Of a DNA stretch of 64,000 bases, positions 1 to 8,619 are shown one piece after another. The stretch lies in NCBI GenBank assembly GCA_902168105.1, contig CABHOY010000089.1, forward strand, positions 26,071 to 90,070. Direction: 5' to 3'. This stretch comes from an uncultured Flavihumibacter sp. GTDB taxonomy: Bacteria; Bacteroidota; Bacteroidia; Chitinophagales; Chitinophagaceae. The notes under the pieces are model-generated. The model was not told where the DNA came from and ran no database searches. It saw nothing but the letters and a program-made list of their open reading frames with translations. How positions within the stretch are numbered: position 1 is the stretch's first letter; every line of letters starts with the position of its first letter. The position numbers and the translations under genes are program-made.

Positions 1-6
1 ACTAGT

Positions 7-720
7 ATGTTCGTCAAGACCAGTCAGAGGACCCTTGCTCCCGAGATCATGGATGACCTCCGGATGGAGGGAGAAACGCTCAGGAGCACGCTGGAGCAGA
101 TAGCGCAGGTCAACCAGTTACTGGGCGGAAATAACGTCACGCTCGAAGCGATTAGTATGCTGATGGAGAATGTGCCGTCCGGAAAGGAAGTGACGATCGC
201 TGACGTGGGCTGTGGTAATGGCGATATGCTGCGTGCACTGGCAAGAAAGGCGAGGAAGAGAGGCTGGAGGGTGAAACTCACAGGTATTGACGCCAATGAG
301 TACACCGCTGGTTATGCTGCCGTTTTATCGTCACAATACCCGGAAATCACTTACTATTGTATGGATATTCTGGATGGAAGGTTCAGGGAAATGCACTTTG
401 ATATCGTATTATGCACACTCACACTGCACCATTTTGAAGACCGGCAGATCATGAAGCTGATGTCACTTTTTCGCCGGAATTCCACTATCGGAATTGTTAT
501 CAATGATCTGCACAGATGCGCACTTGCTTACCGCTTATTTCAGGTTTTCAGCCTGTTAACGGGAATGGGAAAGATGGCGAAGGAAGATGGACTGGTATCC
601 ATCCTGCGGGGTTTCAAAAGAAAAGAAATAGAAGAACTGTCACAGAAATTAAATTTCAATCAATATACACTCAAATGGAAATGGGCTTTCCGTTATCAGT
701 GGATAATTACTAATGTATGA
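7..720 (+). CDS. Class I SAM-dependent methyltransferase of the type III PKS operon
   Basis: A 237-residue soluble methyltransferase. The glycine-rich SAM loop IADVGCGNGDM lies near residues 64-74, followed by an acidic strand end (GIDAN) and an LTLHHF motif, all standard for the class I Rossmann fold. Its stop overlaps the ATG of the type III polyketide synthase by 4 bases, so the two are probably translationally coupled. From this context I infer that it methylates the polyketide product or an intermediate; the substrate cannot be read from sequence. The first ATG in the window is used as start, but the frame stays open to base 1, so the true start and further operon genes may lie upstream. 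Confidence 0.85.
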   Translation: MFVKTSQRTLAPEIMDDLRMEGETLRSTLEQIAQVNQLLGGNNVTLEAISMLMENVPSGKEVTIADVGCGNGDMLRALARKARKRGWRVKLTGIDANEYTAGYAAVLSSQYPEITYYCMDILDGRFREMHFDIVLCTLTLHHFEDRQIMKLMSLFRRNSTIGIVINDLHRCALAYRLFQVFSLLTGMGKMAKEDGLVSILRGFKRKEIEELSQKLNFNQYTLKWKWAFRYQWIITNV

Positions 721-1769
721 GCGTTAAAATAACAGCAGTATCGAAAGCCTTACCTCCATATACCAGAAGCACGGAAGAGATCATGCCTTTTCTTGATATC
801 TGGTTGTCAGGCCAGGAAGACCGTTTTGCAAGAAAAGTTAAAAAGATCTTTGAGAATGCAGCGGTTGACAGGCGTTATTCCATCATGAGCCCTGAAGAGG
901 TTTTTACGAATACATCCTTTGAAGAAAAGAACGACATTTATGTAAGAGAAGTGATCAAACTGGGTGAACAATGCCTGGTAAGTGCACTTGAAAAGGCAGG
1001 TCTGGAAGCGGAAAGCCTTGATTATATTATCACTGTTAGCTGTACCGGCATCATGATCCCTTCGATGGACGCATACCTGATCAACCGTTTGCAGTTGCGC
1101 CAGGATATCATTCGCTTACCGGTCACCGAAATGGGATGTGCAGCAGGTATTTCAGGTATGATCTACGCGAAGAAGTTCCTGGAGGTGAATCCTGGTAAAA
1201 GGGCTGCCGTGATCGCAATCGAATCGCCCACAGCTACCTTTCAGCTGGAAGATTACTCCATGCCGAATGTCGTAAGTGCGGCTATTTTCGGTGATGGCGC
1301 CGCCTGTGCGATCCTTTCCTCACATGAAGACGATAATGGCCCTGAGATCCTGGCCGAAGGAATGTACCACTTCTATGAGGCCGAGCATATGATGGGTTTT
1401 AAGCTCACCAATAGCGGTTTGCAGATGGTGCTGGATGTTGAGGTGCCTGATACGATCGCGGCCCATTTTCCGGCTATTATACACCCTTTCCTCGATAAAC
1501 ATGGTTACCGCATAGAAGATGTTGATCACTTGATCTTCCATCCCGGAGGAAAAAAGATCATTCAGACCGTAGAACAGCTGTTCAGTGAAATGGGAAAGAA
1601 TATTGACGATACAAAAGAAGTCTTACGTTTATACGGCAATATGTCCAGCGCCACCGTGTTATATGTACTTGAGCGTTTTATGGACAGAGGTGTGCCGGCA
1701 GGAGAAAAGGGACTGATGCTGAGTTTTGGCCCCGGCTTTTCCGCACAGCGAATATTATTACAATGGTAA
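717..1769 (+). CDS. Type III polyketide synthase (chalcone/stilbene synthase-like)
   Basis: A 350-residue thiolase-fold enzyme of usual family length. The catalytic triad is visible: Cys141 in TEMGCAAG, His275 in HLIFHPGG and Asn308 in LYGNMSSAT. The SFGPGFS loop near residues 336-342 is also present. Family enzymes extend a CoA- or ACP-bound starter with malonyl-CoA and cyclise the chain to resorcinols, pyrones or phloroglucinols. The gene overlaps the upstream methyltransferase and the downstream enoyl reductase. Because dehydratase, enoyl reductase, ketosynthase and ACP genes follow, I infer that the starter is an acyl chain made by this dedicated system. The exact product is unknown. Confidence 0.93.
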   Translation: MSVKITAVSKALPPYTRSTEEIMPFLDIWLSGQEDRFARKVKKIFENAAVDRRYSIMSPEEVFTNTSFEEKNDIYVREVIKLGEQCLVSALEKAGLEAESLDYIITVSCTGIMIPSMDAYLINRLQLRQDIIRLPVTEMGCAAGISGMIYAKKFLEVNPGKRAAVIAIESPTATFQLEDYSMPNVVSAAIFGDGAACAILSSHEDDNGPEILAEGMYHFYEAEHMMGFKLTNSGLQMVLDVEVPDTIAAHFPAIIHPFLDKHGYRIEDVDHLIFHPGGKKIIQTVEQLFSEMGKNIDDTKEVLRLYGNMSSATVLYVLERFMDRGVPAGEKGLMLSFGPGFSAQRILLQW

Positions 1770-2566
1770 AGGAATTTGCAACACATCATTACTGGGCGTT
1801 GATACTGGGAGGCGGCAGCGGATTAGGTCTGGCTGCGGCCCGTAAGCTGGCGTTGCATGGCATGAACATCTGTATTGTACACAGAGATCCCCGGGTGGAA
1901 ATGGAGCGTATCAATAAGGATCTTGACGCGATCAGGTCTAACGGCGTTCAGGTAGTTGCATTTAATACAGATGCTATGAGCGCCGGTAAGCGTGATACAG
2001 TGCTCGCAGCACTGAAAACTGCAATGGGCGCGAATGGCCGTATCAGGGCGCTTGTGCATAGTATCGCTAAAGGTAATCTGAAAGCTATGCACAGTGAAGA
2101 CGATGCAATACTAAGTAATGATGATTTTCACATTACGATAGACAGTATGGCCGTTAGCCTGTATGACTGGACACAGGCCATTGTACAGCAGCAATTGTTT
2201 GCACCGGATGCCAGGGTGCTTTCTTTCACAAGTGAAGGCAGCAGCAAGGCATGGAAGCATTACGCGGCAGTAGCAGCCGCAAAGGCTGCGCTGGAAGCGA
2301 TCAGCCGTAATATAGCGCTGGAATTTGCACCTCTGGGCCTCAGGGCTAACTGCATACAGGCAGGGGTAACAGTGACCCGTTCCATGCAAATGATCCCTGG
2401 TAGTGAAGATATCATTACATATACTAAACAACGTAATCCCTTTCAACGTCTCACCACACCGGAAGATATAGCCAATGCCGTTTACCTTTTATGCAAAGAT
2501 GAAGCGGCATGGATCAACGGTGCAGTGATACCGGTGAATGGCGGTGAACATATCAGCCAGGCATGA
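1763..2566 (+). CDS. SDR-family enoyl-ACP reductase (FabI/FabL-like)
   Basis: A 267-residue short-chain dehydrogenase. It has an N-terminal cofactor loop GGGSGLG (residues 16-22), a LVHSIA segment near 97-102 as in FabI, and Tyr167 and Lys174 spaced as Y-x6-K. That spacing is the FabI/FabL enoyl reductase signature rather than the Y-x3-K of ketoreductases. The C-terminal WINGAVIPVNGG segment is typical of the family. The gene starts 7 bases inside the polyketide synthase gene and overlaps the dehydratase by 4 bases. Likely role: reduction of enoyl-ACP during synthesis of the acyl starter. No separate ketoreductase lies in the window, so it is either borrowed from primary metabolism or encoded upstream. 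Confidence 0.82.
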   Translation: MVKEFATHHYWALILGGGSGLGLAAARKLALHGMNICIVHRDPRVEMERINKDLDAIRSNGVQVVAFNTDAMSAGKRDTVLAALKTAMGANGRIRALVHSIAKGNLKAMHSEDDAILSNDDFHITIDSMAVSLYDWTQAIVQQQLFAPDARVLSFTSEGSSKAWKHYAAVAAAKAALEAISRNIALEFAPLGLRANCIQAGVTVTRSMQMIPGSEDIITYTKQRNPFQRLTTPEDIANAVYLLCKDEAAWINGAVIPVNGGEHISQA

Positions 2567-3009
2567 CAATACAAGAGATCCTTCAGAAATTGCCCTTTGC
2601 CCCGCCTTTCCTTTTTGTGGATGGACTGGACCATATCGATAGTGAGAAAGTGCAGGGACACTTTACTTTCAGGCAAGACATGGATTGTTATAAAGGACAT
2701 TTCAAAGGTTATCCCATTACCCCGGGCGTACTGCTCACTGAAGTGATGGCGCAGACCGGACTGGTTTGCCTCGGCATTTATCTCTTGGGCGATGAAGTAT
2801 TGGAGGGAAATATGACCTTCGGTCTGACATCCACAGAAATAGAATTCCTGCGCCCTGTGTTCCCTGGTGAGAAAGTGACAGTATATGCGGAGAAAGTGTA
2901 TTTCCGTTTTGGTAAACTGAAGTGCAGGGTCACACTGAAAAATGAAGCAGCAGAGGATGTGTGCAGTGGCACTATTGCCGGAATGATCATTACGAAACCA
3001 CATGAATAA
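2563..3009 (+). CDS. 3-hydroxyacyl-ACP dehydratase, FabZ-like hotdog protein
   Basis: A 148-residue single hotdog domain. The segment YKGHFKGYPITPGVLLTE carries the FabZ active-site pattern, with His46 and, 14 residues on, the acidic residue Glu60 (FabZ uses His and Glu; FabA uses His and Asp). The PGVLLTEVMAQ helix follows. It would dehydrate 3-hydroxyacyl-ACP in the chain-building cycle of this operon. It overlaps both neighbours (ATGA with the reductase; 8 bases with the ketosynthase), which supports one polycistronic unit. The sequence is short, without added domains or signal peptide. Confidence 0.88.
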   Translation: MTIQEILQKLPFAPPFLFVDGLDHIDSEKVQGHFTFRQDMDCYKGHFKGYPITPGVLLTEVMAQTGLVCLGIYLLGDEVLEGNMTFGLTSTEIEFLRPVFPGEKVTVYAEKVYFRFGKLKCRVTLKNEAAEDVCSGTIAGMIITKPHE

Positions 3010-4273
3010 AAGAGTTGTTGTGACCGGCCTGGGAGTAGCCGCTCCTAACGGCGTTGGTATCCCCGCTTTTACAGAAGCGATCAAAACAGGTACTTCCGGC
3101 ATCCGCCATATTGCGGAGCTGGCGGCATTACAGTTCTCCTGCCAGATAGCAGGGAAACCGGAAGTACCGGAGAGTGTGCAGCTCCAATACCTGGACCCTC
3201 TGGAACTCAGGAACTTCAATAGTAACGGTATCCTGTACGGGCTGATTGCCGGTATGGACGCCTGGAAAGATGCACAATTACCAGCAGGCGCCGATGTGCC
3301 GCCCGACTGGGACAGCGGTACTATTTTCGGAGCAGGATCTGCAGGAGTCGATAAATTGCGGGAAGCGATCTATAAAGTGGATGACATGCAGGTACGCCGC
3401 CTGGGCAGCACAGTAGTGCCGCAAACCATGGCCAGCGGCATTAGTGCGTGGCTGGGAGGAAAGCTGGCCCTGGCTAACCAGGTAACCACCAATTCTTCTG
3501 CCTGTGCTACAGGAGCAGAAAGTGTGCTGATGGCGTATGACCGTATACGGTATGGGCATGCCGAACGCATACTGGCTGGCAGTACCAGCGATGCAGGTCC
3601 TTACATATGGGGCGGTTTCGACGGACTCAAAGTATGCACGTTTAAACACAATGATAATCCGGCTGCCGGTTCCCGTCCCATGAGCGCTTCCGCCAGTGGC
3701 TTTGTACCCGGTAGCGGCGCAGGAGCGTTGGTACTCGAATCACTGGACAGTGCATTGGAGCGTGGCGCTACTATTTATGCGGAAGTACTGGGCGGACATA
3801 TGAACTCCGGCGCACAAAGGGGAGATGGGTCTATGACCGCGCCAAACAGTACCGCCGTTCAGCGCTGTATCCGTGAGGCGATAAAAGCCGCTGGTGTAAC
3901 ACCGGGAGAGATAGACGCGATCAACGGACACCTGACAGCAACGGGAAAGGATGCACTGGAAATTGAAAACTGGAGTATAGCGCTAGGCAGAAAGGGTAAG
4001 GAGTTTCCTTATATCAATGCGCTCAAATGTATGATAGGGCACTGTCTTAGCGGTTCCGGCAGCATAGAGCTGGTTGCTGCCGTATTACAATTGCACGAAG
4101 GTTTTTTATTCCCTAATATCAATTGCGAAGACCTACACCCGGATATCGCGGCTATCATAGATCCTGAAAAAATACCTCAACAGTTGCTTTATAAAGATTT
4201 AAATTTGATAGCGAAAGCCAGCTTTGGCTTCGGTGATGTAAATGCCTGTGTGATTTTAAAGAAGTATAAATAA
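3002..4273 (+). CDS. Beta-ketoacyl-ACP synthase, FabF/KAS II-like
   Basis: A 423-residue thiolase-fold ketosynthase with the FabF layout. The N-terminus VVVTGLGVAAPNGVG is typical. Nucleophile Cys168 lies in NSSACATG, and the catalytic histidines are His310 (INGHLTATG) and His347 (MIGHCLSGSG), giving the Cys-His-His triad of elongating KAS enzymes. No paired chain-length-factor gene follows, so it probably acts as a homodimer. Being in the middle of the type III PKS operon, it most likely elongates the acyl chain carried by the adjacent ACP. Its product length and starter preference cannot be inferred. Confidence 0.9.
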   Translation: MNKRVVVTGLGVAAPNGVGIPAFTEAIKTGTSGIRHIAELAALQFSCQIAGKPEVPESVQLQYLDPLELRNFNSNGILYGLIAGMDAWKDAQLPAGADVPPDWDSGTIFGAGSAGVDKLREAIYKVDDMQVRRLGSTVVPQTMASGISAWLGGKLALANQVTTNSSACATGAESVLMAYDRIRYGHAERILAGSTSDAGPYIWGGFDGLKVCTFKHNDNPAAGSRPMSASASGFVPGSGAGALVLESLDSALERGATIYAEVLGGHMNSGAQRGDGSMTAPNSTAVQRCIREAIKAAGVTPGEIDAINGHLTATGKDALEIENWSIALGRKGKEFPYINALKCMIGHCLSGSGSIELVAAVLQLHEGFLFPNINCEDLHPDIAAIIDPEKIPQQLLYKDLNLIAKASFGFGDVNACVILKKYK

Positions 4274-4278
4274 AACCA

Positions 4279-4533
4279 ATGGACAAAGAAACGCTGATAG
4301 CGCAATTAAAAGAGATCGTAAAACCATATGCGAAAAACGAGGAAGGCCTGCTGAACATTAATGAAAACACAGACTTCGTCAATGATCTGAAGATCAACTC
4401 TGCTAACCTGGTGGACGTGATCCTCGATGTAGAAGAACAGTTTAATATTGTGATCGATAATGAATCAATGGAGCGCATGCTGGATGTAAGGTCAGCTATG
4501 GAGATCATAGAAGCCAAACTGGCTGCAAAATGA
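4279..4533 (+). CDS. Acyl carrier protein of the polyketide operon
   Basis: An 84-residue acidic helical protein of ACP length. The presumptive phosphopantetheine attachment site is Ser41 in LKINSANLVDVIL, followed by the acidic helix VEEQF expected after the attachment serine. The usual Asp-Ser-Leu triplet is Asn-Ser-Ala here, an atypical surround for carrier proteins. The gene lies 5 bases after the ketosynthase stop and overlaps the phosphopantetheinyl transferase by ATGA, so carrier and activating enzyme are made together. It should tether the growing acyl chain and may hand it to the type III PKS. Confidence 0.85.
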   Translation: MDKETLIAQLKEIVKPYAKNEEGLLNINENTDFVNDLKINSANLVDVILDVEEQFNIVIDNESMERMLDVRSAMEIIEAKLAAK

Positions 4534-5084
4534 TCGGCAATGATATCATAGACCTCCACCTTGCACGCCGGGAAAGTAACTGGCAAAGAAAAGGATTTCT
4601 CAGCAAGATCTTTACAGCTGCCGAGCAGGAAATGATCTGTCAGGCCACTATACCATCCGATATGGTGTGGCTGCTCTGGAGCTGTAAAGAAGCTGCTTAT
4701 AAGATCATTAACCGTATTACGAACAGCAGAGTATATAACCCCGTAAAATTTAACTGCACCTTGTCGGATGAGCAGGAGAACACAATTACCGGAACGGTGT
4801 TGTTTGAAGCCTGTAGTTATCCTTTTATCAGCCATCGGAATAGCAATTATATCCATACCGTAGCAGTCTCTCACGATGTTTTCCTCAACCGTATTGATAT
4901 CTATACAGGCGATAGCCTGCCTTCACATTTGTTCCCAACAGGTAATTCGCTGGTGAAGAACCAGGATGGCGTTCCTTATCTCATGAACTGCGGCACTAAT
5001 TCCACTATACCTGTTTCCATCAGTCATCATGGTAATTATGTCGGTCTCGCACAAAATAATATGTATTCAGGATATAGTTTTTAA
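4530..5084 (+). CDS. 4'-phosphopantetheinyl transferase
   Basis: A 184-residue enzyme with the superfamily signatures IGNDIIDL at residues 2-9 (the metal-binding Asp region) and WSCKEAAYK near residues 50-58. It transfers phosphopantetheine from CoA to a carrier-protein serine, here most plausibly Ser41 of the overlapping ACP. A dedicated transferase fits an ACP whose attachment motif deviates from the primary-metabolism form. It is the last gene of the overlapping run; 52 bases separate it from the next gene. It is larger than AcpS (about 120) and smaller than many Sfp enzymes. Confidence 0.88.
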   Translation: MIGNDIIDLHLARRESNWQRKGFLSKIFTAAEQEMICQATIPSDMVWLLWSCKEAAYKIINRITNSRVYNPVKFNCTLSDEQENTITGTVLFEACSYPFISHRNSNYIHTVAVSHDVFLNRIDIYTGDSLPSHLFPTGNSLVKNQDGVPYLMNCGTNSTIPVSISHHGNYVGLAQNNMYSGYSF

Positions 5085-5136
5085 TTGGTAAGCTACCCGA
5101 AGTACATGGTAAGTTTGGTACGGAGATGGTGATAAT

Positions 5137-6102
5137 ATGAATATGTCAGTTATCGCTTATCACGCATCGCACGAACAACATCCTCCATCTGCCTTGCTAC
5201 GTTATGCAGTAGCGGCAGAGCAGGCCGGATTTCAGGCTATCCATTCCTCCGATCACTTCCATCCATGGAGTGAACGACAGGGCCAGAGCGGCTTTTCCTT
5301 CGCATGGATAGGGGCCGCCATGCAGGCTACAACTTTGCCGTTCAGTATGGTGTGTGCCCCTGGACAACGGTATCATCCAGCTATTGTTGCGCAGGCCATC
5401 GCGACACTAAGTGAGATGTATCCGGAAAGGTTCTCGGTAGAGCTGGGCAGTGGCGAGGCACTTAATGAAAGTATCACCGGTGATCTCTGGCCACAGAAGG
5501 AGGAAAGGAATGCACGTCTGCTTGAATGTGTGCAGATAATACGTCAGCTCTTACAAGGTAAAACTGTTACGCACAACGGATTGGTTAGGGTCAGAGAAGC
5601 CAGGTTGTACACACTGCCGGCGACGCCGCCGCCATTAATGGCGACAGCGCTTTCTGAAAAGACGGCCGCCTGGGTAGGTACGTGGGCCGATGGACTGATC
5701 ACCGTAGCAGTAGAAGATGAACAATTGCAGCGGATCGTAAGCGCTTTCCGGAACAACGGGGGCGCGGGAAAACCTGTCTATATACAAATTGCATTTTCAT
5801 ATGCCGGCTCGGAAAAAGAGGCGGAGGAAGCAGCCTTGGATCAATGGCGTACAAATTTCTTTGCACCGGATGTATTGAATGACTTGAGCAAACCAACACA
5901 GTTTGACAGCATTGCTTCTCATGTGAGGCTGGAGGATATTGCCGCTAAAATGCTTATCACTGCCGACCCTGAACGATGTATCAAAATGATCCGGCATTAT
6001 GTTCAAATGGGATTCGATCGTATTATTCTTCATAATGTGCACCTGCAGCAGGAGTTTTTTATTAAAAACTTCGGAGAGAAGGTGCTGCCGTATATTCATT
6101 AA
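5137..6102 (+). CDS. LLM-class (bacterial luciferase-like) flavin oxidoreductase
   Basis: A 321-residue TIM-barrel protein of the luciferase-like monooxygenase superfamily. Recognisable segments are AAEQAGFQAIHSSDHFHPW near the N-terminus, a RYHPAIVAQAIATLSEMYPERF block and SVELGSGEALNE. It resembles the branch related to F420-dependent glucose-6-phosphate dehydrogenase. Bacteroidota generally lack F420, so flavin is the likelier cofactor (inference). A second ATG two codons in is equally possible. The gene is co-oriented with the polyketide operon and 52 bases from it, so it could be a late tailoring enzyme or an unrelated neighbour. Confidence 0.78.
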   Translation: MNMSVIAYHASHEQHPPSALLRYAVAAEQAGFQAIHSSDHFHPWSERQGQSGFSFAWIGAAMQATTLPFSMVCAPGQRYHPAIVAQAIATLSEMYPERFSVELGSGEALNESITGDLWPQKEERNARLLECVQIIRQLLQGKTVTHNGLVRVREARLYTLPATPPPLMATALSEKTAAWVGTWADGLITVAVEDEQLQRIVSAFRNNGGAGKPVYIQIAFSYAGSEKEAEEAALDQWRTNFFAPDVLNDLSKPTQFDSIASHVRLEDIAAKMLITADPERCIKMIRHYVQMGFDRIILHNVHLQQEFFIKNFGEKVLPYIH

Positions 6103-6365
6103 GATGATGCGGGACACCACGTTCAGGAATGATGAGCTGTTCTTACCGACATTTCCTTTCCCAGTTGAAATGGCGCCCGGCTTGTCATTAAACCTGCTGT
6201 TATTTCGAATATACCGATCAGCAAATGAGGTATGAAGATCTGCTCTGCAAACCCAAATAACCAGGGGGAAAGCGACAAGGACAAAAAAAATACCACATAG
6301 GCTGGCATAGTTTTATAGCCTTATTACAACAATGAACAGTATTGTTTCACTAAAAACATTTAATT

Positions 6366-6605
6366 ATGAACTCCATACTTAACCAGGGTCATGAAGAAGG
6401 GCCAGTTGCAAAGGCCATCGAACAACAAACAGCCAAGTTGCCTTCAGATACTTATTTGTGGGCTGCCGTGGGTGCTATGGGTGTATCCCTGGCCTTACAG
6501 TGCCTGAGACAGAAACATATCAGTTTATTTATTGGCCAATGGGCCGCCCCCTTTCTGCTGATGGGTATTTATAACAAAATTGTTAAGGTGGAAGGGCATG
6601 ACTAA
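6366..6605 (+). CDS. Small membrane protein of unknown function
   Basis: A 79-residue protein with a hydrophilic N-terminal third rich in Glu, Gln and Lys, then two hydrophobic stretches at about residues 31-45 and 53-67. A short Arg-Gln-Lys loop separates them, giving a two-pass membrane hairpin. A clear stem-loop with a T-rich tail follows 16 bases after the stop, which supports a real, independently transcribed gene. I do not recognise the family. The 263-base gap upstream holds no convincing gene and would contain its promoter. Confidence 0.6.
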   Translation: MNSILNQGHEEGPVAKAIEQQTAKLPSDTYLWAAVGAMGVSLALQCLRQKHISLFIGQWAAPFLLMGIYNKIVKVEGHD

Positions 6606-6621
6606 GGGATCTGAAAAAGAA

Positions 6622-6668
6622 AATGTCTGAATACAGGATACATATTCCCGGTATTCAGACATTCTTTA
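6622..6668 (+). terminator. Rho-independent terminator after the small membrane protein gene
   Basis: A perfect 13-bp inverted repeat (AATGTCTGAATAC and its complement, bases 6622-6634 and 6651-6663) with a 16-base loop, followed by CTTTATA. It lies between convergent genes, so it may stop transcripts from both sides. Confidence 0.75.
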
Positions 6669-6705
6669 TAACATGAGAATCAGTTTCCCGAAGGAAACGT
6701 AATTC

Positions 6706-7371
6706 TTACACGTGTTTAGTATTATTGAGTGAAAGTAGTGACGGTAGGTCCTTCATATCATAAAACACATTAGCGCCTTCTTTTCTGAGCTCATCGCCAT
6801 TAAATGGCTTTGCATATCCAAATACCCGAAACCCGCCTCTATGTGCGGCAATAACTCCCGCTTTACTGTCTTCGATCACTACACAATCGTCAGGCGTGAA
6901 CCCCATTGCTTTTGCCGCATGCAGGAAAATGCCCGGATCAGGTTTCCAGCTGTTGATCTCGTAACCGCTGAATATCCTCTTACCTTCTTCAAAGTAGGGG
7001 AGCAGTCCGGTAATGCTCAGATTCAGTTTCATTTTTTCTATTGGTCCGCTGGAAGCAACACAAAAGGGAATGGTCAGGCTATCGAGGATCTCTTTAATAC
7101 CTCTTACAGGACGCATCTCTGTTTTAAAGATCTCATAGGAGCGGGTACGGAAGGCCTGCTCAAAATCTTCCGGGAAGGGGCTGGTGGCCTTTTGCTGCAG
7201 CATTTTGATACCCTCTTTTAAGCGGATGCCGCTGAATTCTTCCACAGCCTCCTGAAGGTCCATGGTAACGCCGTATTGGGATGCCATATCCAGTAACACC
7301 TTAACGCCGATCACTTCACTGTCTACCAATACGCCGTCACAATCAAATATGATACATCCTGGCTTTTTCAT
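6706..7371 (-). CDS. HAD-superfamily phosphatase (beta-phosphoglucomutase-like)
   Basis: A 221-residue haloacid-dehalogenase hydrolase. Motif I is FDCDGVLVDSE with nucleophile Asp10 and acid/base Asp12. Motif II is ASSG with Ser108, the catalytic lysine is Lys143 in SWKPDPGIF, and the metal-binding pair is Glu167-Asp168 in VVIEDSKAG. A helical cap sits between motifs I and II. The family comprises sugar-phosphate phosphatases and phosphomutases; the substrate is unknown. The MFS gene upstream ends 10 bases before its start, so the two probably form one transcript. Confidence 0.88.
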   Translation of the reverse strand: MKKPGCIIFDCDGVLVDSEVIGVKVLLDMASQYGVTMDLQEAVEEFSGIRLKEGIKMLQQKATSPFPEDFEQAFRTRSYEIFKTEMRPVRGIKEILDSLTIPFCVASSGPIEKMKLNLSITGLLPYFEEGKRIFSGYEINSWKPDPGIFLHAAKAMGFTPDDCVVIEDSKAGVIAAHRGGFRVFGYAKPFNGDELRKEGANVFYDMKDLPSLLSLNNTKHV

Positions 7372-7381
7372 GTTTATGCTT

Positions 7382-8530
7382 TTATACTTTCTTTACTGTT
7401 GTTTCTTTTATCCGTGATATCAATATGGTGATCAGCATGCCGAACATCGCCATCATTGTGAATACCCAGCGTAATCCTGCTACCTGGGCTACAATGCCTA
7501 TTAACGGAGGTACCACGAGGAAGCCCATATACCCCACGGTAGATACGGCTGCTATGGCCGGACCACTTTCCATCTTTGTAGTCTGAGTGGCCATCCGTAA
7601 TACAAGAGGCACTACACAGGATACGCCAAATCCGATCATCAGGAAGCCAAGACTGGCGGATATTGTATGTGGCAGCACGGCAGCCACCATAAATCCGGAA
7701 AAGACCAGTATGCCGCTGTATTTGATCATTGTTGGAATGCCTATCCTGTTAACAAGACTATCCCCGGTAAAACGTCCGCTGCTCATGGCCAGCATATAGA
7801 TCACATATCCGGCGGCGACGAGGTTTTCCGGGGGATGTACCGCTTCCTTAAAATAGACATTACTCCAATCGTACATCGTTCCCTCACAGGCCATTACTGC
7901 AAATGATATCCATCCATATTTCAGCAAAGGCTTGTCAGGCCATATAAAGCGTTTGGTGTTCGCCTGCCGGGCTGGCGGCAGGTGAGGGCTGTCGCGGAAA
8001 GCCAGCAGCGCCATAATTGTCATAACTACTGCAGCCACGAAGAAATGCCAGAAGGGTATGATGTTATAATTCACCATTATCACTCCGATCGCCGCCGCTG
8101 TAAAACCAGCCAGACTCCAAACACCATGAAAAGTAGTAATTATTGACCGTGTATACAATGTCTGAACAGCGACAGATTGTGCATTTACCGAAATATTCAT
8201 CAGGTTGCGGGAACAACCGAAACAAAAAAGCACCACACCCAGTTGCCAGGGATGGGTTACCACACCGATCAGGGCCAGCATCAGGTTGAAACTCAATACG
8301 CCTATCATCATGATATTCCGGCTGCTATACCGTTGTAACAGGTAACCGGTAACGGGAAGGGTCAGCATAAGACCTGCAGGCAAAGCAAGAAGGGCAAGGC
8401 CTAATTCTGCTTTATTCAGGGATAATTTGCGTTGGATGTCCGGAATTCTGGACGCCCAACTGGCAAAGCTAAAGCCTGAGATAAAAAAGAAAACGGCTGT
8501 TGCTATACGCGCAGATCTCGGTGTGCTCAT
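7382..8530 (-). CDS. Major facilitator superfamily transporter
   Basis: A 382-residue polytopic protein with about 12 hydrophobic segments. The first membrane helix is followed by SWASRIPDIQRKLSLNKAEL, and a gatekeeper-like TGYLLQRYSSR loop links helices 2 and 3, a layout I associate with the YbjJ/FucP-like branch. It is compact, without a large central loop. A HAD phosphatase follows 10 bases downstream, so a role in sugar or sugar-phosphate handling is possible but unproven. The promoter must lie within the roughly 90 bases before it, beside the terminator of the next upstream gene. Confidence 0.82.
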   Translation of the reverse strand: MSTPRSARIATAVFFFISGFSFASWASRIPDIQRKLSLNKAELGLALLALPAGLMLTLPVTGYLLQRYSSRNIMMIGVLSFNLMLALIGVVTHPWQLGVVLFCFGCSRNLMNISVNAQSVAVQTLYTRSIITTFHGVWSLAGFTAAAIGVIMVNYNIIPFWHFFVAAVVMTIMALLAFRDSPHLPPARQANTKRFIWPDKPLLKYGWISFAVMACEGTMYDWSNVYFKEAVHPPENLVAAGYVIYMLAMSSGRFTGDSLVNRIGIPTMIKYSGILVFSGFMVAAVLPHTISASLGFLMIGFGVSCVVPLVLRMATQTTKMESGPAIAAVSTVGYMGFLVVPPLIGIVAQVAGLRWVFTMMAMFGMLITILISRIKETTVKKV

Positions 8531-8544
8531 AAGAGCTCAAAGCT

Positions 8545-8600
8545 AAAAAGAATCAGGAATTAAGGGATAAGATTTTACTATTTATCCCTCAATTCCTGAT
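8545..8600 (-). terminator. Terminator of the MG2/plug-domain protein gene
   Basis: An inverted repeat with 19-bp arms (8552-8570 and 8582-8600). One internal position is G-U only when transcribed from the minus strand. On that strand the stem is followed by TCTTTTTAG, so it reads as an intrinsic terminator for the gene ending at 8620. Confidence 0.8.
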
Positions 8601-8619
8601 AATTAAACTGAACGGTTAA

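Noticed and set aside
2482..3219. 245-codon minus-strand ORF in the polyketide operon
   Set aside because: It lies opposite the dehydratase and ketosynthase genes, whose catalytic residues are all conserved; it is a shadow frame.
6123..6308. 61-codon hydrophobic minus-strand ORF between the LLM gene and the small membrane protein
   Set aside because: It could be the remnant of a membrane protein, but no motif or promoter supports it and it lacks a recognisable partner sequence.
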